Source of the DNA: Nocardioides sp. zg-1308 | GTDB lineage: Bacteria > Actinomycetota > Actinomycetes > Propionibacteriales > Nocardioidaceae | Direction of reading: 5' to 3' | DNA length: 64,000 nt | Assembly: GCF_013155375.1 (NCBI RefSeq) | Contig: NZ_JABJQY010000002.1 | Location: 558,001-622,000 of the forward strand | Part shown: positions 22,058-29,760 of the stretch, one piece after another | Layout: each line of letters begins with the position of its first letter | Numbering within the stretch: the first letter of the stretch is position 1 | The notes under the pieces: generated by a model | The model's input: only the letters and a program-made list of their open reading frames with translations | The model's database searches: none | Told to the model about the DNA's origin: nothing | Program-made: the position numbers and the translations under genes

Positions 22058-22972
22058 ATGACCAACACCCACGTCGACTACCGGCTGAGTCAGCTCGACC
22101 AGCTCGAAGCCGAGTCGATCCACATCTTCCGTGAGGTCGCCGCCGAGTTCGAGAAGCCGGTCCTCATGTTCTCCGGGGGCAAGGACTCCATCGTCATGCT
22201 CCGCCTCGCGGAGAAGGCCTTCTTCCCGGCCAAGCTGCCCTTCCCCCTGCTGCAGGTCGACACCGGACTCGACTTCGCCGAGGTGCTCGAGACCCGCGAC
22301 TCGTGGGTCGAGCGGCTCGGCGCGCGCATCATCGTCGCCTCCGTCGAGGACGCGATCGCGGCCGGCCACGTCGTCGACGACGGCAAGACCAGCCGCAACC
22401 GCCAGCAGATCGGCGCCCTGCTCAACGCCATCGAGGAGAACGGCTTCACCGCCGCCTTCGGCGGTGGCCGTCGCGACGAGGAGAAGGCCCGCGCCAAGGA
22501 GCGCGTCTACTCCCACCGCGACGACTTCGGCCAGTGGGACCCCAAGATGCAGCGCCCCGAGCTGTGGAGCCTCTACAACGGCCGCATCCACGCCGGCGAG
22601 CACATGCGGATCTTCCCGCTCTCCAACTGGACCGAGCTCGACATCTGGCACTACATCCACCGCGAGCAGATCGAGATCCCGTCGATCTACTTCGCCCACG
22701 AGCGCGAGGTCGTCGAGCGCGACGGCATGCTGCTCTCGATCGGTCCCGAGATCCAGCCCAAGGGCGGCGAGACGGCCGAGACCAAGATGGTGCGGTTCCG
22801 CACGGTGGGTGACCGCACCCAGACCGGGTGCGTGGAGTCCGTGGCCACCGACACGGCCGCCATCATCGACGAGATCGCCATCGCCCGAGTGACCGAGCGC
22901 GGCGCCACCCGTGGCGACGACCGGTTCTCCGAGGCAGCCATGGAAGACCGCAAGAAGGAAGGCTACTTCTGA
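22058..22972 (+). CDS. cysD: Sulfate adenylyltransferase subunit 2
   Basis: With CysN makes adenylylsulfate (APS) from sulfate and ATP. This 304-residue PP-loop ATPase has VLMFSGGKDSIVMLRLAEKA, with the SGGKDS pyrophosphatase motif, then VDTGLDFAEVLETRD and the FGGGRRDEEKARAKER stretch typical of CysD. The stop shares a base with the cysN start (TGATG), giving a tight two-gene operon. The APS kinase is encoded 5 kb upstream and is not fused to CysN. Confidence 0.95.
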   Translation: MTNTHVDYRLSQLDQLEAESIHIFREVAAEFEKPVLMFSGGKDSIVMLRLAEKAFFPAKLPFPLLQVDTGLDFAEVLETRDSWVERLGARIIVASVEDAIAAGHVVDDGKTSRNRQQIGALLNAIEENGFTAAFGGGRRDEEKARAKERVYSHRDDFGQWDPKMQRPELWSLYNGRIHAGEHMRIFPLSNWTELDIWHYIHREQIEIPSIYFAHEREVVERDGMLLSIGPEIQPKGGETAETKMVRFRTVGDRTQTGCVESVATDTAAIIDEIAIARVTERGATRGDDRFSEAAMEDRKKEGYF

Positions 22973-24273
22973 TGGCCAGCACCCCGCAGACCACTGACTC
23001 CCACACGACCGCCCAGGGCGAGATGGACCTGCTCCGCTTCGCGACCGCCGGCTCCGTGGACGACGGCAAGTCGACCCTCATCGGGCGTCTGCTCCTGGAC
23101 TCCAAGTCCATCTTCGAGGACCAGCTCGAGGCGGTCGAGTCGACGAGCCAGTCCAAGGGCTACGACTACACCGACCTCGCGCTGCTGACCGACGGGCTGC
23201 GCTCCGAGCGCGAGCAGGGCATCACCATCGACGTGGCCTACCGCTACTTCGCGACGCCCACCCGCAAGTTCATCATCGCCGACACCCCGGGCCACATCCA
23301 GTACACCCGCAACATGGTGACCGGCGCCTCGACCGCCGACCTCGGGCTCGTCCTGGTCGACGCCCGGCAGGGCCTCACCGAGCAGTCCCGCCGTCACGCC
23401 GTGCTGCTCTCGCTGCTGCGGGTGCCGCACCTCGTGCTGGCGATCAACAAGATGGACCTCGTCGACTGGTCGGAGGAGGTCTACGAGAAGATCCACAAGG
23501 AGTTCACGCAGTTCGCGACGAAGCTCAACATCCCCGACCTCGAGGTCATCCCGATCTCGGCCCTGCAGGGTGACAACGTGGTGAACCGCTCCGAGAACAC
23601 CCCGTGGTACTCCGGCCCGACGCTGATGCACCACCTCGAGCACGTGCACGTGGCCTCCGACCGCGACCTCGTCGACACCCGCTTCCCGGTGCAGTACGTC
23701 ATCCGCCCCAAGTCCGACCAGTACCACGACTTCCGCGGCTACGCCGGCCAGGTGGCCGGCGGCGTGCTGAAGAAGGGCGACGACGTCGTCGTGCTCCCCA
23801 GCGGCATGCCCTCGAAGATCGCGAAGGTCGAGCTCTTCGACACCGAGGTCGCCGAGGCGTTCCCGCCCATGTCGGTGACCGTCCACCTCGAGGACGACGT
23901 CGACGTCTCGCGCGGCGACATGATCGCCCGTCCCAAGAACGCGCCGAAGCCCAGCCAGGACATCGACGCCATGATCTGCTGGATGACCAACGAGCCGCTC
24001 CGGCCCCGCCAGAAGCTCGCGATCAAGCACACCACCCGCACCGGTCGGGCGATGGTCAAGGACATCCAGTACCGCCTCGACGTCAACACGCTCCACCGCG
24101 ACCAGGACACCAAGGAGCTCGGTCTCAACGAGATCGGCCGCGTCCAGCTGCGCACCACCGTGCCGCTGCTGTGCGACCCGTACTCGAAGAACCGGACCAC
24201 CGGCTCGTTCATCCTGATCGACGAGGCCACCGGCGTGACCGTCGGCGCCGGGATGATCAACAGCGGCAGCTGA
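22972..24273 (+). CDS. cysN: Sulfate adenylyltransferase subunit 1 (GTPase)
   Basis: The 433-residue regulatory GTPase of ATP sulfurylase. G1 is AGSVDDGKSTLIGRLL, switch II gives DTPGHIQYTRNM, and the NKMD base motif is present. The effector region ends without an APS-kinase extension, so this is the short, unfused form. ATG 22972 overlaps cysD. A hairpin at 24281-24311 follows the stop. Confidence 0.95.
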   Translation: MASTPQTTDSHTTAQGEMDLLRFATAGSVDDGKSTLIGRLLLDSKSIFEDQLEAVESTSQSKGYDYTDLALLTDGLRSEREQGITIDVAYRYFATPTRKFIIADTPGHIQYTRNMVTGASTADLGLVLVDARQGLTEQSRRHAVLLSLLRVPHLVLAINKMDLVDWSEEVYEKIHKEFTQFATKLNIPDLEVIPISALQGDNVVNRSENTPWYSGPTLMHHLEHVHVASDRDLVDTRFPVQYVIRPKSDQYHDFRGYAGQVAGGVLKKGDDVVVLPSGMPSKIAKVELFDTEVAEAFPPMSVTVHLEDDVDVSRGDMIARPKNAPKPSQDIDAMICWMTNEPLRPRQKLAIKHTTRTGRAMVKDIQYRLDVNTLHRDQDTKELGLNEIGRVQLRTTVPLLCDPYSKNRTTGSFILIDEATGVTVGAGMINSGS

Positions 24274-24280
24274 GCGCACG

Positions 24281-24311
24281 TGTCCGGGGCCGCTCGAGGC
24301 GGCTCCGGACA
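24281..24311 (+). terminator. Hairpin after cysN
   Basis: A 13-bp stem (TGTCCGGGGCCGC pairing with GCGGCTCCGGACA, one G-T pair) and a 5-base loop, starting 7 bp after the cysN stop. No U-tract follows, as is common in high-GC actinobacteria. Confidence 0.65.
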
Positions 24312-24325
24312 TGCCGTCAGGACAA

Positions 24326-24343
24326 AGTTGACTGAAATCAACT
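24326..24343. promoter_or_regulatory. Inverted repeat upstream of the XRE-TPR regulator
   Basis: AGTTGA-CTGAAA-TCAACT, perfect 6-bp arms. It includes a -35-like TTGACT (24328-24333) and lies about 35 bp before the regulator start, so it could be an operator. Confidence 0.5.
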
Positions 24344-24346
24344 CCT

Positions 24347-24357
24347 CGTTGGCAAAC
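24347..24357. promoter_or_regulatory. CGTTGGCAAAC motif shared with the peptide-gene promoter region
   Basis: The ten bases CGTTGGCAAA recur exactly at 26010-26019, upstream of the small secreted-peptide gene, and related sites lie beside that copy. It is 18 bp before the regulator start and is a candidate binding site for the XRE-TPR protein. Confidence 0.5.
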
Positions 24358-24375
24358 GTGCACCACAATGGCCCG

Positions 24376-25731
24376 ATGGACTCGCGTCAAGCCGAGCTGC
24401 TCGCGCAGACCGACCGTGAGGCACTGGGCCGTCGCCTGCGGTCCGAGCGCCAGGCCCGTGGACTCACCCAGGGTGAGGTGGCCGGCGACCTCATGTCGGT
24501 CGCCTACCTCTCGCGCATCGAGGCAGGGCACCGCGGGCCGACGTTCCCGCTCCTCGTCGCGCTGGCCGAGCGCCTCGACGTCACCGTCGAGTCACTCCTC
24601 GGCGAGCCGGAGCGCCAGGTGGTCGACGAGATCCGCCTGGCGCTCGACTACGCGGAGCTGTCGCTGGAGTCGGGCCAGCCCCGCGACGCCGAGACGCACC
24701 TCGCCCGGGCGATCGAGCAGCTGCAGGGCTCTGCCGTCGCGGGGATGCGTGATCGGGCGAGGCTGCTCCGCGCCCGCGCGCTCGAGGCCACCGACCGCGA
24801 GGACGACGCCATCCTCGAGCTCGAGGCACTGGTCGACGACGACACCGACGGCCTGACCAGGATCAAGGCCGGCATCGCGCTCAGCCGGATCTACCGCGAG
24901 TCCGGCGACCTCGGTCGCGCGATCGAGTGCGGCGAGCGGATCCTCACCTACGTCGAGGACGCGGGCCTCGATGCCTGCGACGAGGCCGTGCAGCTCGCGG
25001 TCACCCTGGCCGCCGCCCACTTCGAGCGCGGCGACACCGGTCACGCCGTCCGCATGTGCAGCAAGGCCATCGCCCGAGCGGAGTCGCTGGGCACGTCGAA
25101 GGCGCGCGCCTCGGCCTACTGGAACGCGAGTGCCATGCAGGCACGGCGCGGTGACGTCGCCACCGCCGTCCCGCTCGCCGAGCGCGCCCTCGCGCTGCTG
25201 GGCGAGGGACAGGACGCCCGCAACCTCGCCCTGCTGCGTGGCGAGGTGGGCCGGCTCCAGCTCGAGCTCGACCCCCCGGCCCTCGACGACGCGCGGCACA
25301 ACCTCGAGCAGGCAGCCGCCGAGATGGAGTGGAGCCCGTCCACGTCCTCCGACCGGGCCCAGGTGCTGCTCGGACTGGCCCGAGCCGCCTTCCTGTCCGG
25401 CGACGTGTCGGCGAGTCGCGACCTCGTCGCCCAGGTGCACGTCGTCGCCAACGGACACCTGCCGCTCGCCGAGGCCGAGGCATGGGCGCTGCTCGGCAGC
25501 ACGTACGCATCGGAGGGCGACTCGGCCGAGGCGAGCTCGTGCTTCCAGCGAGCGGTCCTCACCCTGTCGGCGATCGGTGCCGACCGGGTCGCCGCGCAGC
25601 TCTGGTTCGAGCTGGCCGACCTCCTCCAGGGCGTGGGTCTGACCGAGGCCGCGTCGGACGCCTACCGGCGTGCGGCGGCCTCGACCGGGCTGCGGGCGCG
25701 CGTGGCTTCACCCACGCTCGCCCGCAGCTGA
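24376..25731 (+). CDS. XRE helix-turn-helix regulator with C-terminal TPR array
   Basis: A 451-residue protein. Residues 16-72 are an XRE-type helix-turn-helix (LGRRLRSERQARGLTQGEVA, SVAYLSRIEAGHRGPT). From about residue 80 to the C-terminus it is helical TPR-like (ETHLARAIEQL, RIYRESGDLGRAIECGERIL, HFERGDTGHAVRMCSKAI). This N-HTH/C-TPR layout is that of RRNPP peptide-sensing regulators and of some Streptomyces regulators. ATG 24376 is preferred; an upstream in-frame GTG would place the operator-like repeats inside the gene. A 39-codon secreted-peptide gene converges on its 3' end with 40 bp between. The ligand is unknown. Confidence 0.82.
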   Translation: MDSRQAELLAQTDREALGRRLRSERQARGLTQGEVAGDLMSVAYLSRIEAGHRGPTFPLLVALAERLDVTVESLLGEPERQVVDEIRLALDYAELSLESGQPRDAETHLARAIEQLQGSAVAGMRDRARLLRARALEATDREDDAILELEALVDDDTDGLTRIKAGIALSRIYRESGDLGRAIECGERILTYVEDAGLDACDEAVQLAVTLAAAHFERGDTGHAVRMCSKAIARAESLGTSKARASAYWNASAMQARRGDVATAVPLAERALALLGEGQDARNLALLRGEVGRLQLELDPPALDDARHNLEQAAAEMEWSPSTSSDRAQVLLGLARAAFLSGDVSASRDLVAQVHVVANGHLPLAEAEAWALLGSTYASEGDSAEASSCFQRAVLTLSAIGADRVAAQLWFELADLLQGVGLTEAASDAYRRAAASTGLRARVASPTLARS

Positions 25732-25771
25732 CCGATCGCCGCCGGATCCAGCCCGTGAGGGCCGTGTTCGC

Positions 25772-25891
25772 TCAGCAGCACCAGCCCGTCCGCGCGGTCT
25801 GACGGACCTGCGCCTCGGCGGGCGCGGCGAATCCGGCCAGGCTGACGAGGGCGACGGCGGCGACGAGGATGCGGGTGGCCTTGCGGTTCAT
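25772..25891 (-). CDS. Small secreted peptide (39 aa), candidate signal for the XRE-TPR regulator
   Basis: A 39-codon frame that ordinary ORF length cut-offs would miss. ATG 25891 has a TGGAG ribosome site six bases upstream. The N-terminus is basic (MNRKATR), followed by a hydrophobic core (ILVAAVALVSLAGF) and an APAEA signal-peptidase site. Cleavage there would leave QVRQTARTGWCC, a 12-residue product with a Trp-Cys-Cys C-terminus. The gene converges on the XRE-TPR regulator, and its upstream region carries TTGGCAAA-type motifs also found before that regulator. The coding call is good from start context and signal peptide; the signalling role is inference. Confidence 0.65.
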   Translation of the reverse strand: MNRKATRILVAAVALVSLAGFAAPAEAQVRQTARTGWCC

Positions 25892-25986
25892 GGTGTCTCC
25901 AGGGGCTAGGTGCTGAATGGGTGCGTCAACCGTCCCGAGCGGCCTGCACGAGAAATATTGTCAAAAGCAGTGCCGAGTCTGTTCCG

Positions 25987-26020
25987 GTTTGGCAAACTTG
26001 GGCAAGTCCCGTTGGCAAAT
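25987..26020. promoter_or_regulatory. Cluster of three TTGGCAAA-type sites upstream of the small peptide gene
   Basis: GTTTGGCAAAC (25987-25997), CTTGGGCAAG (25997-26006) and CGTTGGCAAAT (26010-26020) follow one another at 10- and 13-bp spacing, close to one helical turn. The first two are near-palindromes. They lie about 95-130 bp upstream of the peptide start codon, and the third repeats the ten bases before the XRE-TPR gene. No convincing -10/-35 pair is visible nearby, apart from TTGACA on the minus strand at 25959-25964. Confidence 0.5.
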
Positions 26021-26045
26021 ACCTCGTATCGGCCATGGCGACGCC

Positions 26046-26066
26046 CCCGCGATCCCCCATCGCGGG
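26046..26066. other. Hairpin in the gap between peptide gene and histidine kinase
   Basis: CCCGCGAT, five C residues, ATCGCGGG: a perfect 8-bp stem. Together with the hairpin at 26098-26126 it occupies most of the non-coding gap downstream of the histidine kinase. Confidence 0.5.
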
Positions 26067-26097
26067 ACACGCACCGGTCCCCACCCGGTCGCGACCC

Positions 26098-26126
26098 GGA
26101 CCCCTCGCACTCGATGCGGGGGGTCC
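26098..26126 (-). terminator. Hairpin downstream of the PAS histidine kinase
   Basis: GGACCCC pairs with GGGGTCC, and inside it CGCA pairs with TGCG, giving a long stem around a CTCGA loop. It begins 27 bp after the kinase stop codon on the minus strand. Confidence 0.5.
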
Positions 26127-26152
26127 TCGCGCGTGACGGGAGCGTCGAGCGG

Positions 26153-27649
26153 TCAGCGCGGCAGCACGACGGACACCGAGGTGCCCGCGACGGGGCTGCT
26201 CTCGATGGTCACCCGGCCGCCGTGCGCCTCGACGATGGTCCGCACGATGTCGAGCCCCAGGCCGCTGCCGGGCACTCCCAGGCGCCGGGCGTTGTCGCCG
26301 CGGTGGAAGCGCTCGAAGACGTGCTCGAGGTCCGCGGCATCGATGCCCTCGCCCTCGTCGGCGACGGTGAGCACGAGCTGGGCGTCGTCGGTGTCGGCGC
26401 CCTCGACGAGGGTCGTCGTGACGCAGCCGCCGGGCGGGCTGAAGGAGACGGCGTTGGCCAGCAGGTTGTCCACGACCTGGCGCAGCCGCATGCCGTCCGC
26501 AACGGCGACGACGCTCCGCGGGCAGTGGAGGACCAGCCCGACCCCGGCGCGCTCGGCGTCCAGCGAGGCCGCCTCGACGGCCTCGGCGAGGATCGTGGCG
26601 ACGTCGACCCGGTAGGGGTCGACGAGCTGGGAGCCGGACGCCGCGCGGGTGACGAAGAGCAGGTCGGCGACGAGGTGCGACAGGCGCAGCATGCTGCGGC
26701 GGGCGGCGGCCACCTGCTGGTGGCCCTCGACGCTCACGTCGTCGGACTCGTCGAGCAGCTCGAGGTAGGCGAGCGCGGTCGTCAGCGGCGTACGCAGCTC
26801 GTGCGACACCGTGGAGACGAAGTCGTCCTTGGCCTTGGTGGCGCGCACCGAGTCCGTGACGTCGTGGTAGGCCAGGACGGCGCCGGTCAGTGCCCCGACG
26901 CGGTCGTGGAGCGGTCGCGAGGACACCGAGAGCGCGCGGCGGGAGCCGGCGTCCTCGCCGATCCAGAGGAGGACGTCGTCGAAGGACTCGCCGGTCACGG
27001 CCCGCACCGACGGCAGCTCCTCGACCGTCAGGAGCCGTTGCTGGTCGGCGTCGTAGGTGAAGCCGACGAGTCCGGTGCCACCGGGGTGGCCCTCGGGGAA
27101 CGCGAGCCCGATGAAGTCGCGCAGCCGGGCGTTGTGGGCGAGGAAGCTGCCGTCGGCGCCGAGCTGGAGGATGCCGACCGTGAGGCTCTCGAACACCGCG
27201 TGGGCCGTGCGGCGCTCGGCGTCGGCCGCCGCCTCCGCCGCGTCGAGGCGCTCGACGAACGCCTGCCGTTCGGTGATGTCGGCGACCTGCGAGATGAAGT
27301 GGACCGGCTCACCGCCCGGCGTGCGCAGCAGCGCCACCGACAGGTCGCCGATCACCACGCCACCGTCGGCGCACAGGTAGCGCTTGGTGACCCGGTAGCT
27401 GCTGATGTCGCCGGCGAGGGCCTGGTCGACCAGGCGGAGGTCGGCGGCGAGGTCGTCGGGGTGGGTGAGGTCCTGGAAGCTCATCGTGGCCAGCGCGTCC
27501 GGCTCGTAGCCGAGCATGTCGCACAGCGCGGCGTTGGTCGTGAGGATGTCGCCGGCGGGCGACACGATGGCCATGCCGACCGGGGAGTGCTCCATGGTCA
27601 GGCGCCACAGGTCGTCGGTCGAGGGCACGTCGACGCGCGAAGCGACCAC
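26153..27649 (-). CDS. PAS-domain sensor histidine kinase
   Basis: A 498-residue soluble kinase. PAS domain one is at about 15-130 (LTMEHSPVGMAIVSPAGDIL), a second PAS-like region at about 150-270, then HisKA with the phosphoacceptor in VSTVSHELRTPLTTAL and a HATPase (NLLANAVSFSPPGG, VPGSGLGLDIV). No transmembrane segment is seen, so the signal is cytoplasmic or membrane-borne. The GTG at 27649 has a GGAGGT ribosome site; longer starts are less likely. No response regulator is adjacent. It lies upstream of the small peptide gene on the same strand. Confidence 0.88.
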   Translation of the reverse strand: MVASRVDVPSTDDLWRLTMEHSPVGMAIVSPAGDILTTNAALCDMLGYEPDALATMSFQDLTHPDDLAADLRLVDQALAGDISSYRVTKRYLCADGGVVIGDLSVALLRTPGGEPVHFISQVADITERQAFVERLDAAEAAADAERRTAHAVFESLTVGILQLGADGSFLAHNARLRDFIGLAFPEGHPGGTGLVGFTYDADQQRLLTVEELPSVRAVTGESFDDVLLWIGEDAGSRRALSVSSRPLHDRVGALTGAVLAYHDVTDSVRATKAKDDFVSTVSHELRTPLTTALAYLELLDESDDVSVEGHQQVAAARRSMLRLSHLVADLLFVTRAASGSQLVDPYRVDVATILAEAVEAASLDAERAGVGLVLHCPRSVVAVADGMRLRQVVDNLLANAVSFSPPGGCVTTTLVEGADTDDAQLVLTVADEGEGIDAADLEHVFERFHRGDNARRLGVPGSGLGLDIVRTIVEAHGGRVTIESSPVAGTSVSVVLPR

Positions 27650-27746
27650 GACGACACCTCCCTGCACACGCGACCGGTGATCCACGGTACGAGGCCGGTG
27701 CCGCGGGCGGTGCGACCTTGCGGGAAACGGAGGGGAAAATGAGGGA

Positions 27747-27775
27747 ATCGCCCTGCGCACGCGGCGCAGGGCGAT
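27747..27775 (-). terminator. Terminator of the sulfur-transfer operon
   Basis: A perfect 12-bp stem (ATCGCCCTGCGC and complement) with a 5-base loop, placed 25 bp after the SseC stop codon. A pyrimidine-rich stretch containing TTTT follows on the minus strand. Confidence 0.75.
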
Positions 27776-27799
27776 CCTCGGACTGGACCAGTCGACGCG

Positions 27800-28114
27800 T
27801 CAGGCGCTGACGAGCACCTGCACCTCGGCGACGGAACCGGTCGCCGCGACGACGCGGGTGTCCACCGGCTGGGCCTTCGGCGCGAGGGTGCGCAGCGTCC
27901 ACTCACCGTCGCCCGCGAAGAACCGGAAGTGGCCGGTGGCCGAGGTCGGGACCTCCGCGGTGAACTCGCCCGAGCGGTCGAGCAGCCGCACGTAGGCGTT
28001 GGAGACGGGCTCGCCGTCCGCCGCACCACCGCGCAGCACCTGGCCCTGGATCACGGCCTCCTTGGCGACGTTCACGCCGTCGAGCGAGAGTCCACCCTCC
28101 TTGGCTCCGCACAT
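27800..28114 (-). CDS. sseC: SseC-like DUF1416 protein
   Basis: A 104-residue single beta-sandwich-like domain (VLRGGAADGEPVSNAYVRLLDRSGEF), the DUF1416 family. The mycobacterial member is SseC, encoded directly after the CysA-type rhodanese, as here. An N-terminal MCGAKEGG offers a conserved Cys. It starts one base after the rhodanese stop, so the two are co-translated. Function is unproven; a sulfur carrier or chaperone role is inferred from context. Confidence 0.86.
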   Translation of the reverse strand: MCGAKEGGLSLDGVNVAKEAVIQGQVLRGGAADGEPVSNAYVRLLDRSGEFTAEVPTSATGHFRFFAGDGEWTLRTLAPKAQPVDTRVVAATGSVAEVQVLVSA

Positions 28115-28115
28115 G

Positions 28116-28964
28116 TCAGGCCTCCCCGGGCTCGTCGCCGAGGGCCACCGGGACGCCGACGAGGGAGCCGTACTCGGTCCACGAGCCGTCGTAGTTCTTC
28201 ACGTTCTGGTGGCCGAGCAGCTCGTGCAGCACGAACCACGTGTGCGAGGAGCGCTCGCCGATCCGGCACAGCGCGATGGTGTCCCGGCTGTCGTCGAGGC
28301 CCGCGGAGGCGTACAGCTCGCGCAGCTCGTCGTCGGACTTGAAGGTGCCGTCGTCGTTGGCGGCCTTGGACCACGGGACGTTGATGGACGTCGGGACGTG
28401 GCCGGCGCGCTGGGCCTGCTCCTGCGGGAGGTGGGCGGGGGCGAGGAGGCGTCCGGCGTACTCGTCGGGGCTGCGCACGTCGACGAGGTTCTTCACGCCG
28501 ATCGCGGCGACCGTCTCGTCGCGGAAGGCGCGGATCGAGGAGTCCTGCTCGCTCGCGGTGTAGGAGGTCGCGGCGCGCTGGACCGGCTCGTCGGTCAGCT
28601 CACGGGAGTCGAGCTCCCACTTCTTGCGGCCGCCGTCGAGCAGCTTGACGTCCTGGTGGCCGTAGAGCTTGAAGTACCAGTAGGCGTAGGCGGCGAACCA
28701 GTTGTTGTTGCCGCCGTAGAGGACGACGGTGTCGTCGTTGGACACCCCACGCTCGGACAGCAGGGCCTCGAACTGCTCCTTGCTGACGAAGTCGCGGCGG
28801 ACCTGGTCCTGGAGGTCCGTGGTCCAGTCGAGCTTGATAGCTCCCCGGATGTGGCCCTTGTCGTAGGCGGTGGTGTCCTCGTCGACCTCGATGAGGACGA
28901 CGCCGTCGGTGTCGAGGTTGTCCTCGACCCACTGGGCGGTGACGAGAGAGTTCTCGCGGCTCAT
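28116..28964 (-). CDS. Thiosulfate sulfurtransferase (two-domain rhodanese)
   Basis: A 282-residue two-domain rhodanese, active in the C-terminal domain: CRIGERSSHTWF carries the persulfide Cys233. The N-terminal domain lacks a catalytic Cys at the matching position (YGGNNNWFAAY). It transfers sulfane sulfur from thiosulfate to cyanide or thiol acceptors. Mycobacterial homologues are CysA2/CysA3. It lies in a transcript headed by a Cys-containing leader peptide at 29639-29716 and is followed by SseC. Confidence 0.92.
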   Translation of the reverse strand: MSRENSLVTAQWVEDNLDTDGVVLIEVDEDTTAYDKGHIRGAIKLDWTTDLQDQVRRDFVSKEQFEALLSERGVSNDDTVVLYGGNNNWFAAYAYWYFKLYGHQDVKLLDGGRKKWELDSRELTDEPVQRAATSYTASEQDSSIRAFRDETVAAIGVKNLVDVRSPDEYAGRLLAPAHLPQEQAQRAGHVPTSINVPWSKAANDDGTFKSDDELRELYASAGLDDSRDTIALCRIGERSSHTWFVLHELLGHQNVKNYDGSWTEYGSLVGVPVALGDEPGEA

Positions 28965-29030
28965 GGTGGTGTGCTCCTTGCTGGTGGTGAACAGTCGTGG
29001 ATGGGTGCGCCGCCCGGTCGGGCGGCTCGG

Positions 29031-29513
29031 TCAGGCGGCGATGCGTCGGGCGGTGGCGCGGCGCAGCAGGAGGTAGACCTCGCACCCCAGGCAGAGGGCG
29101 AAGACGGCGTTGAGCAGGGCCGCGACGAGCGCTGCGCCCACGGCGACCTGGCCCACGACCGTCGCGCCGGCCAGCAGGGCGACGAGCCCCACGACCGCGA
29201 AACCGAGGCCCACGGCCTGCGCGAATCGCGGCGGCTCGGGCGCCTCCCACTCGCGCGGCGGGCCCAGGCGGGGACGCACCAGGGTGCGGAACGCCCAGGC
29301 GTGGGGCGTCGCCTGGACGCCGCGGACGGCGCCGAGCGCGAACAGCGCCGCCTGGACGGCGAGCAGCGCCACGGAGTACGGGGCCGGCAGCAGCAGGACG
29401 GCGACGAGCACCACGGCGGTCAGGCCGGCGGCGAGCTGCGGGCCCCGCGGGTCGATGGCGCCGTGCGGCGGCCCCGCGGTCGCCGCGGGGCGCGGCGTGG
29501 CAGTGGTGGACAT
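29031..29513 (-). CDS. DUF4395 membrane protein
   Basis: A 160-residue protein with about four hydrophobic segments and a Pro-rich N-terminus. The Cys-containing C-terminus FALCLGCEVYLLLRR gives a CxxC motif at the membrane face, typical of DUF4395 proteins near thioredoxins. ATG 29513 has a good AGGAGAG ribosome site. In its operon it may pass electrons or sulfur between the thioredoxin-like protein and the rhodanese. Confidence 0.83.
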   Translation of the reverse strand: MSTTATPRPAATAGPPHGAIDPRGPQLAAGLTAVVLVAVLLLPAPYSVALLAVQAALFALGAVRGVQATPHAWAFRTLVRPRLGPPREWEAPEPPRFAQAVGLGFAVVGLVALLAGATVVGQVAVGAALVAALLNAVFALCLGCEVYLLLRRATARRIAA

Positions 29514-29592
29514 GTCTCTCCTGGGTGGTCGTCGCGGCACCTGGCCGGGCGCGCCGGGGCATGGCCCGGCGCCGGGTCCCACCGTGAGCAGG

Positions 29593-29610
29593 GTCCGGCA
29601 GGTGCCGGAC
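29593..29610 (-). promoter_or_regulatory. Hairpin between leader peptide and DUF4395 gene
   Basis: GTCCGGCA-GG-TGCCGGAC, a perfect 8-bp inverted repeat 29 bp downstream of the leader-peptide stop codon. Its place suits an attenuation structure controlled by ribosome stalling in the leader. Confidence 0.5.
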
Positions 29611-29638
29611 AGCGGTGCTCAGTCGTGCGGTGGGGCCA

Positions 29639-29716
29639 CTACGACATTCGACACAGCGCCGAGCGCACGCGGCAGTGGTCCACTGCGCGGCGCTTGGTGA
29701 GCATGGTCGAGGACAT
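29639..29716 (-). CDS. Cysteine-containing leader peptide (attenuator uORF)
   Basis: A 25-codon frame from ATG 29716 (or 21 codons from the in-frame ATG 29704), stopping at 29639. The part MLTKRRAVDHCRVRSALC matches actinobacterial putative leader peptides before sulfur-assimilation operons: a KRR(A/H)VD motif followed by Cys codons (TGC, TGT) near the stop. A TACTGT -10 box at 29724-29729 puts the transcript start at or beside the first ATG, so translation may be leaderless. Such uORFs in mycobacteria sense cysteine by ribosome stalling. It precedes the DUF4395-rhodanese-SseC genes. Confidence 0.72.
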   Translation of the reverse strand: MSSTMLTKRRAVDHCRVRSALCRMS

Positions 29717-29760
29717 GACGATGACAGTAGGCCGTCCGGACACGCGCCCTGTCGCCAGTC

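Noticed and set aside
22020..22061. A 13-codon ORF upstream of cysD, considered as a leader peptide
   Set aside because: Its ATG lies inside the predicted -10 box, it has no Cys codons and no ribosome site.
24280..24375. N-terminal extension of the XRE-TPR regulator from GTG 24280
   Set aside because: It would start 6 bp after cysN, cover a terminator-like hairpin and the operator-like repeats, and encode residues not seen in the family.
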